Of a stretch of DNA of 36,012 bases, positions 1-6,608 are shown piece by piece. Position numbers and translations under genes: made by a program. The stretch spans positions 1 to 36,012 of the forward strand of contig QHZE01000252.1 of the NCBI GenBank assembly GCA_003225335.1, in the 5' to 3' direction. Below the pieces are notes generated by a model. It searched no databases. It saw nothing but the letters and a program-made list of their open reading frames with translations, and was not told the DNA's origin. The stretch is from Acidobacteriota bacterium (GTDB taxonomy: Bacteria; Acidobacteriota; UBA6911). Within the stretch, counting starts at the first letter, position 1; the number at the start of each line of letters is the position of its first letter.

Positions 1-134
1 CGGAAGTACCGGCCTTAAGAGGAACCCGCGGGAGAACTGACGACGGAAAGACTTGCCACGAATTTTTTTTGGCTCTCTTTCCAGGGCCATCAGCAGCTAG
101 CGTGTTTTCAGTGCGCGAATGAGAAGCGCCCATC

Positions 135-413
135 CATTTGTCATTGGTCATTTGTCATCGGTCATTTTTCATTTTCGGATGCCGCGCGGCCGGAGTCATC
201 TCTTGTTCGGAGTTCAGGCTTTAGCCTGCTTGAGCGGTGCAGTCTGAAGGCTGAACTCCAACCTTCTCGGGACGGAAAAGGAACAATGAAAAAATGCGAA
301 ATGACAAATAATGACCAATGACAAATGACCAATGACAAATGACCAATGACAAATGACCAATGACAAATGACCAATGACAAATGACCAATGACAAATGACC
401 AATGACAAATGAC
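135..413. repeat. Heptamer-based repeat locus (ATGACCA/ATGACAA), inverted arms
   Basis: Positions 311-408 hold seven exact tandem copies of the 14-mer ATGACCAATGACAA plus a partial eighth copy to 413. Each 14-mer is two 7-mers differing by one base. The same motif on the opposite strand lies at 135-175, so the two blocks form inverted arms. Between them is a second inverted repeat (about 209-224 against 244-259) built on GGAGTTCAG. Because 14 is not a multiple of 3, the block is open in all three frames of the minus strand and produces spurious reading frames. I see no gene in 1-537 other than these repeats and the tail of the peptidase gene. Confidence 0.9.
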
Positions 414-537
414 TCACAGCCTGCTAAGGCCGCGCATGAATGAGGCATTACATGTTGTCTCTGGTTTTTTCCCTCCCTGCCTGGCTGGCTCTCGCAGAAA
501 GCTTTTTGCCCTCGACCCCTTTGCCCCTGGCTTTAAA

Positions 538-1791
538 TTAGTTCTGCGCAAGAGCGATGGCGAGGAGCGCGGCGCGCTGTGTGCCTCGCCACGAATCCGT
601 GGAATCGAAAGCCTCGTCGAGCGAGTGCGCGCCGGTTCCCGTGCCTCCGCCGCCAATAGTGATGGCGGGGATGTTCAGGCTCATCGGAATATTGGAATCG
701 GTCGAGCCTTCAGCGAGCCGGACCGGTAGCCCGAGAGCCTTGTTCACGGAAACGGCCGCCTGCACGATAGGCGAAGATTCCGCCGTTCTCCCCGGGGGGC
801 GCAGCCCTGAGAGCTCCGCGATCAGGGACAGCTTGCCTCGATTGGCCCAGCGTTCATTCTCCTCCGTCAAGGCCTGACCGATAACTTTGCGGAATCTATC
901 TTCCAGCGCCTGCAGTGAATCTTTGTCTGCCGAGCGCAGGTCTACTTCCATCCATGCTTCGTGGGCGATGGAGTTCACCGATGTCCCGCCGCCTATGCGA
1001 CCTACATTAAACGTGGTCTTCGGATCCTTTTGGACCTGGAACTCGGCAATTTTGCCAATGGCCCTGCCCAATGCATGGATTGGATTTGCCATTCCGAAGG
1101 CGCCGTAACTGTGGCCGCCCGATCCCTTGTACTTAACGCGATAGCGATAGCTTCCAACGGCAATGTGCGTAATGGCCGGGCCGGTCCCGTCCACAGAGAC
1201 GAACCGGTCGATGGCGTCGCTGAGACTGCGCTCGAAAAGATTCTTTACGCCGCGCAAATCGCCGAGTCCTTCCTCGCCTACCGTTCCAACGAATGTAATG
1301 GTCCCCGGAGTCCGGATTTTTGCATGGTTCAGGGCCCTGATGACGCCGATCACGACGGCGAGACCGCGGCAATCGTCGGCGATGCCGGGACCTTTGAGCG
1401 ACGTTCCTTCCCGCGCGACTTTGACGTTTGTGCCTTCGGGAAAGACCGTGTCGAGATGGGCGCTGAACACGAGATGGGGCCGCCGGGACTGGCCGGGGCG
1501 TTCGCCAAGGACGTTTCCTACTTCGTCAATCCTGACGTTTTCCAACCCTGATTCCTCGAATGTTCGACGCAATGCCTCGGCGCGCCTGCCCTCCTGAAAA
1601 GGCGGAGCGGGAATCTCGCAGAGCCGGATCTGATCTTCGAGTGTCTGAGGTTCGAACCGTTGTGCCGCATCGAGCGCGGCCTTTACCGATGGATCTTCCA
1701 TCAATGTCGTTCCGATGTCCGCTCCCTCCTGGCTCAGCAGGCCCGGAGTCAAAACCCCTAATGCCATCCAAAACACGCGGAAAGATCTCAC
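538..1791 (-). CDS. Secreted M20-family zinc metallopeptidase (PepT/aminoacylase-like)
   Basis: Exopeptidase or amidohydrolase of the M20 family, 417 residues, probably periplasmic. The start is taken as GTG at 1791, preceded at 8-9 bases by an AAGGGGG ribosome site. It gives an N-terminus (MRSFRVFWMALGVLTPGLLS) that looks like a signal peptide. An ATG farther upstream at 1956 would add 55 residues of unlikely composition. Visible M20 signatures: AHLDTVF (metal His112, catalytic Asp114), GIADDCRG (bridging Asp at 139/140), GEEG (catalytic Glu pair 173-174), SVDG (Asp201) and GTGAHS (His389). A dimerisation domain with GGHSYG lies in the middle. It is downstream of the helical protein at 1896-2654 on the same strand, with a 104-base gap holding a short dispersed repeat, so cotranscription is possible. 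Substrate cannot be read from the sequence. Confidence 0.9.
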   Translation of the reverse strand: MRSFRVFWMALGVLTPGLLSQEGADIGTTLMEDPSVKAALDAAQRFEPQTLEDQIRLCEIPAPPFQEGRRAEALRRTFEESGLENVRIDEVGNVLGERPGQSRRPHLVFSAHLDTVFPEGTNVKVAREGTSLKGPGIADDCRGLAVVIGVIRALNHAKIRTPGTITFVGTVGEEGLGDLRGVKNLFERSLSDAIDRFVSVDGTGPAITHIAVGSYRYRVKYKGSGGHSYGAFGMANPIHALGRAIGKIAEFQVQKDPKTTFNVGRIGGGTSVNSIAHEAWMEVDLRSADKDSLQALEDRFRKVIGQALTEENERWANRGKLSLIAELSGLRPPGRTAESSPIVQAAVSVNKALGLPVRLAEGSTDSNIPMSLNIPAITIGGGGTGTGAHSLDEAFDSTDSWRGTQRAALLAIALAQN

Positions 1792-1800
1792 TATTGTCCC

Positions 1801-1840
1801 CCTTTGCTTCGCGATTCTTGCGCCTTCCCGTCTTGGTGGT
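1801..1840. repeat. Short dispersed CACCAAGACGG-type repeat
   Basis: On the minus strand this reads ACCACCAAGACGGGAAGGCG and continues in the same style. It resembles the purine-rich CACCACGGAGACAC stretch at 3052-3142 and the CTTAGCGCCTTCGCGGTGAA flank at 12904-12924. Such stretches recur between genes in this window. It separates the two minus-strand genes and overlaps the likely ribosome site of the peptidase gene. Confidence 0.4.
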
Positions 1841-1895
1841 AAAGGCGGCGCCCGACCCACGACCCAGACTCGAAGAATAACGAAGAGGTTTCCAT

Positions 1896-2654
1896 TCACG
1901 AGAGGATGGCGTCGAGGTGCGTGGCCACCAGATGGACCAATTCGAACAGCCGGCAAAACCCGTTGCGTAGCTTCGACATCAAATCGAGGATCTGATCCTC
2001 TTCCTGGAACCGGCTGGCAATCTGTTGGACCTGATCCCTGAGTTCCTGGTCCGAAAGCGTGACGAAGATCTGCAGCATTTCAACCAGGCGGTACAACGAG
2101 TTCAGAAGGTACTGCCACTCCGATGTGGCATGCTCCTCTCCTGCGACGAAACGCTGCTCGACATGCCGGATCCCGGATGTCATCAGCTGTCCGCGGTCCA
2201 GCACAAGGGTCATCAGGCCCAACAAGGGGAAGGAAGCTCGAATGGCCGCCGCCGACCGCCCGATGGGTCCGCCCGATTGGGTTCGCAAGCTGACCTGTTC
2301 GCCGACCTGACGGATGAGTTCCTGGGACTCCGCATTTCCCTGCGTGAACTGCTGGCTCAGCGTATTCATGTGATTGTACAGGGCAAAGGTGGCGTTCACC
2401 AGGCGATCCTCGAACGAGGCAGCCCTTCGAAGGCCTTCTGTGAAGTAGGTAATTCGCTGATCGATGATGCTCCTGTAGCGTCCATCACGGTCCAGCGACA
2501 GCGAGAAAAAACCGAATATCTCCGCAGAGTGGTTCGCCGCCACAAGGACCTGGCTTTCCACGCTCCCTTCCCTTTCGGCGTATTCCTGCAGATAGTGCCG
2601 CCAGAGGGCCATCAGGTAATCACCGGACTTGCCCTGCCCTGGTGGAAAGACCAT
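1896..2654 (-). CDS. Hypothetical helical protein, 252 aa
   Basis: I do not recognise this protein. It has no evident signal peptide or membrane segment. The composition is helix-rich, with long amphipathic stretches (for example around residues 80-130 and 170-250) and few glycines or prolines, which suggests an all-alpha or coiled-coil cytoplasmic protein. The ATG at 2654 has only a weak upstream GGAAA. A second ATG fourteen codons in (MALWRHYLQE) is an alternative start. The gene is transcribed toward the M20 peptidase gene. Its promoter region is occupied by heptamer repeats, so transcription would have to initiate inside or just beyond them. Codon usage is like that of its neighbours and the frame is intact over 253 codons, so it is likely a real gene of unknown function. 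Confidence 0.65.
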   Translation of the reverse strand: MVFPPGQGKSGDYLMALWRHYLQEYAEREGSVESQVLVAANHSAEIFGFFSLSLDRDGRYRSIIDQRITYFTEGLRRAASFEDRLVNATFALYNHMNTLSQQFTQGNAESQELIRQVGEQVSLRTQSGGPIGRSAAAIRASFPLLGLMTLVLDRGQLMTSGIRHVEQRFVAGEEHATSEWQYLLNSLYRLVEMLQIFVTLSDQELRDQVQQIASRFQEEDQILDLMSKLRNGFCRLFELVHLVATHLDAILS

Positions 2655-2670
2655 CAGATGTTTCCAGAAA

Positions 2671-2774
2671 GGACAAATGACAAATGACCAATAACCAATG
2701 ACAAATCAGAAATGAGGCTGAATACTTCAGAAGACTGTGATCCATTTGTCATCGGTCATTTGTCAATTTTCATT
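2671..2774. repeat. Heptamer repeat locus, second copy
   Basis: Forward-strand ACAAATGACAAATGACCAAT units at 2671-2715 face reverse-strand CATTTGTCATCGGTCATTTG units at 2743-2774, with about 27 bases between. These are the same words as at 135-413, again as inverted arms. The locus sits just upstream of the helical-protein gene. Confidence 0.8.
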
Positions 2775-2815
2775 GACCGCTTTGGTTCCAGCAAATGAAG
2801 AAACGAAATCTGCCA

Positions 2816-3008
2816 GTGGGCTATCCACTTGACTCAGGTTCCAGGCGGTCGGTGGGCCCCTCTAGATCCCGCTCCTGGCCGCGTCAGAGCGAAGGCTGTG
2901 GGTCGATACGCCCCTCGCGCGGGCCTTTGGACCCTAGTTCTACGATGCTCGTCGAAGGCGATCGTGAGGCGTTTTCGGTTCTGAACCTGAGTCACGTGGA
3001 TAGCCCAC
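2816..3008. mobile_element. MITE-like element with 26-bp terminal inverted repeats
   Basis: The left end at 2816-2841 (GTGGGCTATCCACTTGACTC, then AGGTTC) matches the reverse complement of 2983-3008 at 25 of 26 positions. The element is 193 bp and flanked by a 6-bp direct repeat CTGCCA (2810-2815 and 3011-3016, the right copy after two extra A). It is too small for a transposase and has no convincing gene. Small size, near-perfect terminal inverted repeats and a candidate target duplication are the hallmarks of a non-autonomous transposon. The interior is GC-rich and of no known origin. Confidence 0.65.
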
Positions 3009-3051
3009 AACTGCCATTCAGACAGCGACCGTGTAGTGGAAAGAGACACCG

Positions 3052-3142
3052 TTTCACCACGGAGACACAGGTCGCACGGAGAATTTCACAGAGGGATCAG
3101 GGTCTCCGTCCATCTCCGTGTACTCCGTGTCTCCGTAGTGAA
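3052..3142. repeat. Inverted repeat of CACGGAGACAC type
   Basis: TTTCACCACGGAGACACAGG at the left is mirrored by ACTCCGTGTCTCCGTAGTGA at the right, with further CACGGAGA / TCTCCGTG copies between. It could fold into an imperfect hairpin. Together with 2671-3008 it fills the gap of more than 600 bases between the helical-protein gene and dusB. From 3143 to about 3265 nothing was recognised. Confidence 0.65.
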
Positions 3143-3288
3143 TGAAGTGCCTGAATTCTTCTTGAGCTTGACTTCCCACAACTCGTCGCGCTCCTGCGCT
3201 TCCAAATCATAACGGGAATCACCCAGTCGGTTCCCGCGGCGTTCTCGCGTAACGAATTATTCTCCAGGGATGGGCAGGGAACAACTGG

Positions 3289-3294
3289 TATAAT
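3289..3294 (+). promoter_or_regulatory. -10 box of dusB (TATAAT)
   Basis: A perfect TATAAT ends 14 bases before the dusB ATG. A start site about 7 bases downstream would leave a leader of only about 7-8 nt, with no ribosome site (CCCCCTATCT precedes ATG). No good -35 is seen at 16-18 bp. Confidence 0.5.
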
Positions 3295-3308
3295 CTGTCC
3301 CCCTATCT

Positions 3309-4361
3309 ATGTTCAGGATACGTGACGTCCAGATCGATCCGCCACTGATCCTGGCCCCGGTGGCCGGGCATACCGACACGTTGTTCCGCCAGGCGGTTAA
3401 GGGACTGGGCGGATGCGGCCTGGTAGTGTCCGAGCTTGTCAGCACGGAGGGAATGACGCGCCAACTGGAGCGGACCCTGCATCTGACTCGCTTTGAAGAT
3501 TCTGAGCGTCCCGTCTCTATCCAGATTTTTGGCTCGGATCCTGAACGGATGGCCGCGTCGGCGGCCATGGTTGAACAGATGGGAGCAGACATCGTGGACA
3601 TCAACCTGGGCTGTCCGGTGAAGAAGGTGGTCAAACAGGGTGGCGGCAGCAATTTGCTGAAGGATCTCCCTCTGCTGGAGTGCATCTTCAAGGCTGTCCG
3701 CGCGGCCGTGACCATTCCTCTGACCATAAAGATCCGAACGGGGTGGGACAGAAACAGCATCAACGCTGTGGACGTACTGAAGCTGGCCGAAGACCGCGGC
3801 GTGGAAGCTCTGGCGATACACGGACGAACACGGTGCGACATGTTCTCGGGCCGCGCCGATTGGTCCGTGATCGCGCGTGTCAAGGAGAACGCCGGGATCC
3901 CCATCATGGGAAACGGGGACGTGCTTACTCCATCCGATGCGGAGCAGATGTTCCGCGAGACCGGGGTGGATGGAGTCATGATGGGCCGCGGCGTCCTGAG
4001 CAATCCGTGGCTTATTCGCCAGTGCTACGACCATCTTCAGGGCGCCAGGGTCGTCCCCGTCACGCTGGAAGAGAAGGCCGCTTTCGTCATTACCTTTCTC
4101 CGCCGTGTTCAAGCCGAGATCCCGGCCCCCGTGGCCATCGGCAAGATGAAAAAGATGGGAGGGTACCTTTCGAAGGGCATTCCCGGGGGTGCGCAGCTTC
4201 GCGAGCGCATCCACGCCGCGCGCTCATGCGATGAGCTGCTCTGTGTCGTGGAGGAATTCTTCCGCCCGGAAAACCTCGCCGGCTGTGCCGGAGATCCCCC
4301 GGAAGACTCTGATTCCGAGCAAGAAGAATTCTCCGAATTCTCTTGCCGCCACTCCTCCTAA
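3309..4361 (+). CDS. dusB: tRNA-dihydrouridine synthase, DusB/NifR3 type
   Basis: FMN-dependent reduction of uridine to dihydrouridine in the tRNA D-loop; cytoplasmic TIM-barrel enzyme. Visible features in order: the N-terminal APVAGHTD strand (residues 16-23), the signature DINLGCP (97-103) with catalytic Cys102, FMN-contact Lys141 in LTIKIRTGWD, His171 in HGRT, and the phosphate-binding GNGD (201-204) and MGRG (225-228) motifs. A helical C-terminal domain completes 350 residues, slightly longer than the usual 320-340 because of an acidic tail. The gene faces the tatA-tatC operon and ends 80 bases from it, with a heptamer-type inverted repeat between. Which Dus subfamily it belongs to is inferred from the NLGCP and GGGSNLL stretches. 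Confidence 0.92.
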   Translation: MFRIRDVQIDPPLILAPVAGHTDTLFRQAVKGLGGCGLVVSELVSTEGMTRQLERTLHLTRFEDSERPVSIQIFGSDPERMAASAAMVEQMGADIVDINLGCPVKKVVKQGGGSNLLKDLPLLECIFKAVRAAVTIPLTIKIRTGWDRNSINAVDVLKLAEDRGVEALAIHGRTRCDMFSGRADWSVIARVKENAGIPIMGNGDVLTPSDAEQMFRETGVDGVMMGRGVLSNPWLIRQCYDHLQGARVVPVTLEEKAAFVITFLRRVQAEIPAPVAIGKMKKMGGYLSKGIPGGAQLRERIHAARSCDELLCVVEEFFRPENLAGCAGDPPEDSDSEQEEFSEFSCRHSS

Positions 4362-4364
4362 AGC

Positions 4365-4441
4365 CAGTGGGCGGTCGGCAGTGGGCAGTTGGCAGTCAAC
4401 CTCGATATATGATAACTGCCGACTGCGCACTGCCGACTGCT
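4365..4441. repeat. Heptamer inverted repeat between convergent dusB and tatC
   Basis: Left arm, 7-base register: CAGTGGG, CGGTCGG, CAGTGGG, CAGTTGG, CAGT (4365-4396). Right arm: AACTGCC, GACTGCG, CACTGCC, GACTGCT (4414-4441). The arms are largely complementary with a loop of 17 bases. The right arm touches the tatC stop codon and the left begins 4 bases after the dusB stop, so the transcribed hairpin could end or protect both convergent messages. No T-run follows. Confidence 0.8.
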
Positions 4442-5232
4442 CAGTCGAGGCCCCTGGCTCTGCGCCGCCGTCCAAACAATGCGGCGACAGCGATGCTGAT
4501 GAGATACAGAACGATCATCGGGCCCGCGTAGACGCACTGGGTTATGGCGTCCGGCGTAGGAGAGAGCACTCCAGCCAGGATAAAGATGACCAGAATCGCG
4601 TATTTGAATTTGCTCCACAAGAACCTCGCCGTGACCAGGCCGAACATCGAGAGAAAAGCCACGAGCACCGGCATCTCGAAGATCAGGCCGAATCCCAGGA
4701 TGATCGTGTCGGTGAGGTCCAGATAATCATTGACAGTGATCATCGGCTGGAACTGTTCTGCGATCTGCAACAGAAACTTGTAAGCCCGCGGCAGCACGAG
4801 GTAGTAAGCGAACGCCCCTCCCGTCACGAAAAGAATCACGGAAGAGATCAAGAATGGAACCACGAATCTCTTCTCCTTTCGATACAGCCCCGGGGAAATG
4901 AACTTCCACACTTCGTAGAGGGACAAGGGGGCGGTCAGAAAAATCCCCGCAAGGATCGCGACCTTTACATATAAGGAGAAGGCATCGGTCACCTTGAGAA
5001 CGACGAGTTTGCCTCCGGGGGGGAGTGATTGCGTGAGGGGAACCGAAAGGAAGTTGTAGATTTTGTCCGAAAAGTAAAAGCAGGCGGCGAAACCCAGAAG
5101 GACGTAGAGAATGATTCGGATCAGGCGCCGCCGCAGCTCGTCGAGATGCTCGAGAAACGACATCTTGCCGGATTCTTCTTCCGGGGGCGGCGATTCGGGT
5201 TCGGGATCCAGCTCGGCCGTAGGATCCTTCAT
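4441..5232 (-). CDS. tatC: Twin-arginine translocase subunit TatC
   Basis: Multispanning inner-membrane subunit that recognises twin-arginine signal peptides and, with TatA-type proteins, exports folded proteins. 263 residues: an acidic, proline-rich N-terminal extension (1-22), the conserved FLEHLDELRRRL motif (about 26-37), then six hydrophobic spans typical of TatC, with the EVWKFISPGLY and conserved PxPD-like loop (LSPTPDAITQ) between spans. The C-terminus ends in an arginine-rich tail (GRRRRARG). The ATG overlaps the tatA stop by 4 bases (ATGA), so the two are translationally coupled. Likely clients in this window are uncertain because no strong RR signal stands out. Confidence 0.97.
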   Translation of the reverse strand: MKDPTAELDPEPESPPPEEESGKMSFLEHLDELRRRLIRIILYVLLGFAACFYFSDKIYNFLSVPLTQSLPPGGKLVVLKVTDAFSLYVKVAILAGIFLTAPLSLYEVWKFISPGLYRKEKRFVVPFLISSVILFVTGGAFAYYLVLPRAYKFLLQIAEQFQPMITVNDYLDLTDTIILGFGLIFEMPVLVAFLSMFGLVTARFLWSKFKYAILVIFILAGVLSPTPDAITQCVYAGPMIVLYLISIAVAALFGRRRRARGLD

Positions 5233-5474
5233 TTAACGTCTTTGGAGTCCTTCAAATCTGTCGAAGCATCCTTGAGGATTTCCGACATCGACTCCTTTTC
5301 CTTCTCCAGCCGGACTTCCTCTTCCCAGGTCTGCTTCAATTCGTTCGAGGCTTTCTTGAATTCTGCGAGTCCTTTGCCCAACGATTTGCCGAGTTCCGGG
5401 AGCTTGCGCGGACCGAAGACAATGAGGGCTATGATAAAGATTACGATAATCTCTTGCATTCCGAGGGAGCCCAT
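5229..5474 (-). CDS. tatA: Sec-independent translocase subunit TatA/TatB
   Basis: Single-span subunit of the twin-arginine export pore, 81 residues. The start is ATG at 5474 (MGSLGMQEI), preceded by GCGAGG about 8 bases upstream. A longer frame to 5528 is excluded because it would begin inside the -35 box of the promoter at 5500-5528. Features: transmembrane helix QEIIVIFIIALIVFG (about 7-21), the FGPRKLPEL hinge, an amphipathic helix (LGKSLGKGLAEFKKA), and a charged tail. The Glu just before the hydrophobic span is seen in TatB and in bifunctional TatA proteins. As it is the only such gene here, it may serve both roles. Operon with tatC. Confidence 0.93.
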   Translation of the reverse strand: MGSLGMQEIIVIFIIALIVFGPRKLPELGKSLGKGLAEFKKASNELKQTWEEEVRLEKEKESMSEILKDASTDLKDSKDVK

Positions 5475-5499
5475 AAGAAACCTCGCTAAATTTAAGCCA

Positions 5500-5528
5500 A
5501 GTCTAGTTGAGGGTGCAGGGGTTGTCAA
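5500..5528 (-). promoter_or_regulatory. Promoter of tatA-tatC
   Basis: On the minus strand: TTGACA (5528-5523), 17-bp spacer, TAGACT (5505-5500). The predicted start is near 5493, leaving about 19 nt of leader with a GAGG ribosome site before the ATG at 5474. This is one of the best sigma-70-type promoters in the window and settles the start choice. Confidence 0.75.
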
Positions 5529-5544
5529 GCCAGCCGGACATTGC

Positions 5545-5658
5545 CAGACCTCAGACCTCAGGGATCAGACTTCAGACCAGGAGCGTTTGAGACATCTGCG
5601 CTTTTGCTTTTTGATGATAAAGTCTGAAGTCTGATCCCTGAGGTCGAGGTCTGAGGTC
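5545..5658. repeat. Heptamer inverted repeat (CAGACCT family) between tatA and pyrF
   Basis: Left arm in 7-base register: CAGACCT, CAGACCT, CAGGGAT, CAGACTT, CAGACCA (5545-5579). The right arm (5621-5658) is the reverse complement of the same series with one extra CGACCT unit. About 41 bases lie between. It occupies the divergent tatA/pyrF spacer. Confidence 0.9.
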
Positions 5659-5744
5659 TAATCAGCTCTGTGACCGTCTGTGATGTGATGGAGACTGTCT
5701 GATTTTCTGCCGAATTGTGATACGATCCGCGACGGCGTAACCCT

Positions 5745-6476
5745 ATGTCCCCCAAACCAAAGACGGCCGACCGGCTGATTGTCGCGTTGGACGTAGACAC
5801 CACTAAAAAAGCGTTAGACATCATCGAGGACCTCAATGGTCTGGTTTCGTTTTTCAAGGTGGGCTACCAGCTTTTCATTGCCGAAGGGCTTACGTTCGTC
5901 CGGCGATTGATCGAAGGGAACAACCGCGTTTTCCTGGATCTTAAGATGGATGATGTCGAGGAGACAATCCGACGGGCGGTTGCCAACATCGCGGCCAGTG
6001 AAGTCGAATTCTTGACAATCCACGGAAGCGGCGCAACTGTGCGCGCAGCACGAGATGGACGGGGGGCCCGGGAAAAGCCGAAGCTCTTGTCTGTGACCCT
6101 TCTGTCCAGCCTTGATGCGAATGATCTGAAGGATCTTTTCGCGGACTCCAAGCTCACGGTGGAATCTTACGTGAAGTGGCGCGCGAAACAGGCAATCGAC
6201 AATGGCTGTGAGGGGCTGATCGCATCCGGCGAGACAATTGGAATGTTACGCAAGTTGTACCCATCGGCGATCATCGTTGCACCCGGGATCAGACCGGCGG
6301 ACTCGTCTCGCGATGACCACAAGCGGGCGCTTTCTCCTGACGACGCGATTCGAGCCGGAGCTGATTATCTTGTAGTCGGGAGACCCATACGGAACTCGTC
6401 GAACCCGCGGAACGCTGCGGAGAAAATAATCGAAGAGATGGAGCAGGCGTTCCAGGATCTGCGATTCAGACAGTGA
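5745..6476 (+). CDS. pyrF: Orotidine 5'-phosphate decarboxylase
   Basis: Last step of de novo UMP synthesis (OMP to UMP + CO2), cytoplasmic TIM barrel, 243 residues. Catalytic residues are visible with family spacing: Asp16 (ALDVD), Lys38 (FKVG), and Asp65-Lys67-Asp70 in FLDLKMDD. The C-terminal phosphate-binding part APGIRPADSS and VGRPIRNSSNP (Arg213) is canonical. Odd point: the usual DLKxHDIPNT signature reads DLKMDDVEET here, with the His replaced by Asp and the IPNT loop changed, while the Asp-Lys-Asp tetrad residues are kept. No ribosome site precedes the ATG. A TACGAT -10-like box at 5721-5726 would give a very short leader. Other pyrimidine genes are not in the window. Confidence 0.93.
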   Translation: MSPKPKTADRLIVALDVDTTKKALDIIEDLNGLVSFFKVGYQLFIAEGLTFVRRLIEGNNRVFLDLKMDDVEETIRRAVANIAASEVEFLTIHGSGATVRAARDGRGAREKPKLLSVTLLSSLDANDLKDLFADSKLTVESYVKWRAKQAIDNGCEGLIASGETIGMLRKLYPSAIIVAPGIRPADSSRDDHKRALSPDDAIRAGADYLVVGRPIRNSSNPRNAAEKIIEEMEQAFQDLRFRQ

Positions 6477-6542
6477 CACTGCAGCGGCAAGATATCCTGT
6501 TTTCACCACGGGACACGTCGGGCGAGCATTCGGAATTACGGG

Positions 6543-6572
6543 TTGTCTTGCCGTGGAGCCGCATGCTATACT
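6543..6572 (+). promoter_or_regulatory. Promoter of ctpA
   Basis: TTGTCT (6543-6548), 18-bp spacer, TATACT (6567-6572). The predicted start near 6579 leaves about 30 nt before the ATG at 6609, including a GGAG. It lies 66 bp after the pyrF stop, so ctpA need not depend on the pyrF promoter. Confidence 0.55.
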
Positions 6573-6608
6573 GCGAGGGCTCGGCGAAAGGATTGGAGCC
6601 ATCCTCTT

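Noticed and set aside
311-413. CRISPR-like array
   Set aside because: The repeats are contiguous 14-mers without spacers.
162-448. Overlapping minus-strand frames rich in Ser, Val, Ile, Cys, His and Trp
   Set aside because: They read straight through the 14-bp tandem repeat, which has no stop in any minus-strand frame; they are not genes.
1645-1660. GGTTCGAA as a tRNA T-loop
   Set aside because: It lies within the M20 coding region and no acceptor or anticodon stem can be built around it.
3680-4234. Plus-strand frame inside dusB
   Set aside because: Shadow of dusB in another frame, Arg/Gly-rich with no recognisable domain.
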